Assembly (NCBI GenBank): GCA_031256525.1
Contig: JAIRQK010000010.1
Location: 1 to 6,048, forward strand
DNA length: 6,048 nucleotides
Origin: Campylobacteraceae bacterium
Lineage (GTDB): Bacteria > Campylobacterota > Campylobacteria > Campylobacterales > Campylobacteraceae
Direction of reading: 5' to 3'
Shown piece by piece: positions 5,549 through 6,048 of this stretch. The translations under genes were made by a program, and so were the position numbers. Position 1 is the first letter of the stretch. Each line of letters starts with the position of its first letter. A model generated the notes under the pieces. It made no database searches, was not told where the DNA came from, and saw only the letters and a list, made by a program, of their open reading frames with translations.

Positions 5549-6048
5549 TCATGTCCTTCTTTGTTTTCTATAAACTGAAGTTCAACATCTTTAACAAGCA
5601 CTTTTGTTCTGTCTGCTACTGATTTTGTGATAAAGATACTTCCACCAATTACCGCGCCTTCGCCAACTACAGTATCTCCCCCAAGTATCGAAGCTCCAGC
5701 ATATACGGTTACATAGTCTTTTAGTGTTGGGTGGCGTTTTTTATCTCTTAGTAATTGCCCACCTCTTGTTGAAATAGCCCCTAAAGTTACGCCTTGGTAA
5801 ATTTTAACATATTTTCCGATTATCGTTGTTTCTCCTATGACGACACCCGTTCCGTGGTCTATAAAAAAATACTCCCCTATGACTGCTCCGGGGTGTATAT
5901 CGATGCCAGTTTGCATATGAGCGTATTCACTCATAATGCGAGGAATTAGAGGAATGTCAAGTTTGTAAAGCTCATGAGCAATTCTGTGGATAGTTATAGC
6001 AAAAATTCCAGGATATGCAAAAATTATTTCACTTAAACTTTTTGCAGC
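5545..6048 (-). CDS. cysE: Serine O-acetyltransferase (CysE/EpsC type), N-terminus beyond the window
   Basis: The enzyme transfers acetyl from acetyl-CoA to L-serine, giving O-acetylserine, the first step of cysteine synthesis. The minus frame is open to the right edge, giving 167 codons of the C-terminal part. The edge segment reads [21 protein letters not shown] (end of the helical SAT domain) before [21 protein letters not shown], so an ATG at 5934 would be internal. The beta-helix domain carries [13 protein letters not shown] (catalytic Asp-His pair), [15 protein letters not shown] and KRHPTL (second active-site His), then hexapeptide repeats ([22 protein letters not shown]). The insertion between QGVTLG and RHP is typical of the EpsC-like branch often paired with a cysteine synthase. 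Active-site residues are complete, in contrast to the neighbouring plus-strand paralogue. The stop TAG lies in the 5517-5548 hairpin. Confidence 0.9.
   Translation of the reverse strand, partial: AAKSLSEIIFAYPGIFAITIHRIAHELYKLDIPLIPRIMSEYAHMQTGIDIHPGAVIGEYFFIDHGTGVVIGETTIIGKYVKIYQGVTLGAISTRGGQLLRDKKRHPTLKDYVTVYAGASILGGDTVVGEGAVIGGSIFITKSVADRTKVLVKDVELQFIENKEGHE

Overview
The window is AT-rich bacterial DNA with A/T-ending codons, densely packed genes and weak -35/strong -10 style promoters. Together with the protein sequences this suggests a member of the Campylobacterota (Campylobacter, Arcobacter or Sulfurimonas-like). That assignment is inferred by eye, not from a database search.

Layout. 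(1) 98-1403, minus strand: the broken C-terminal end of a large phage- or ICE-type protein. It carries two related but non-identical BECR (barnase/EndoU/colicin E5/RelE-like) endoribonuclease domains in tandem. Its 5' part is missing, with a junction exactly at the 3' end of the next gene, and a one-base frameshift separates the two domains. (2) 1370-1792, minus: an intact YciA-type acyl-CoA thioesterase. (3) 1883-3343, minus: a PLP-dependent beta-eliminating lyase of the tryptophanase/tyrosine phenol-lyase family, closed by a strong hairpin. (4) 3344-3550: a short divergent promoter region. (5) 3551-5463, plus: an accessory run of three genes. These are an RlaP/YcgL-type nucleotidyltransferase, a DMP19/DUF4375 protein with a frameshifted C-terminus, and a hexapeptide-repeat acyltransferase that looks like a serine acetyltransferase lacking key catalytic residues. 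(6) 5545-6048, minus: the C-terminal part of a genuine serine O-acetyltransferase (CysE/EpsC type) that runs off the right edge. A 12-bp hairpin lies between the two convergent transcripts.

How the parts relate. The thioesterase, the lyase and CysE look like chromosomal metabolic genes (acyl-CoA turnover, amino-acid beta-elimination, cysteine synthesis). The other two blocks look like acquired DNA inserted among them: the toxin remnant on the left and the RlaP/DMP19/acyltransferase group in the centre. Two independent frameshifts and one 5' truncation suggest that both blocks are decaying. No tRNA, rRNA, CRISPR array, transposase or integrase is visible. The strongest unusual signal is the pair of toxin cassettes with identical borders and divergent cores, which looks like domain swapping in a polymorphic toxin.
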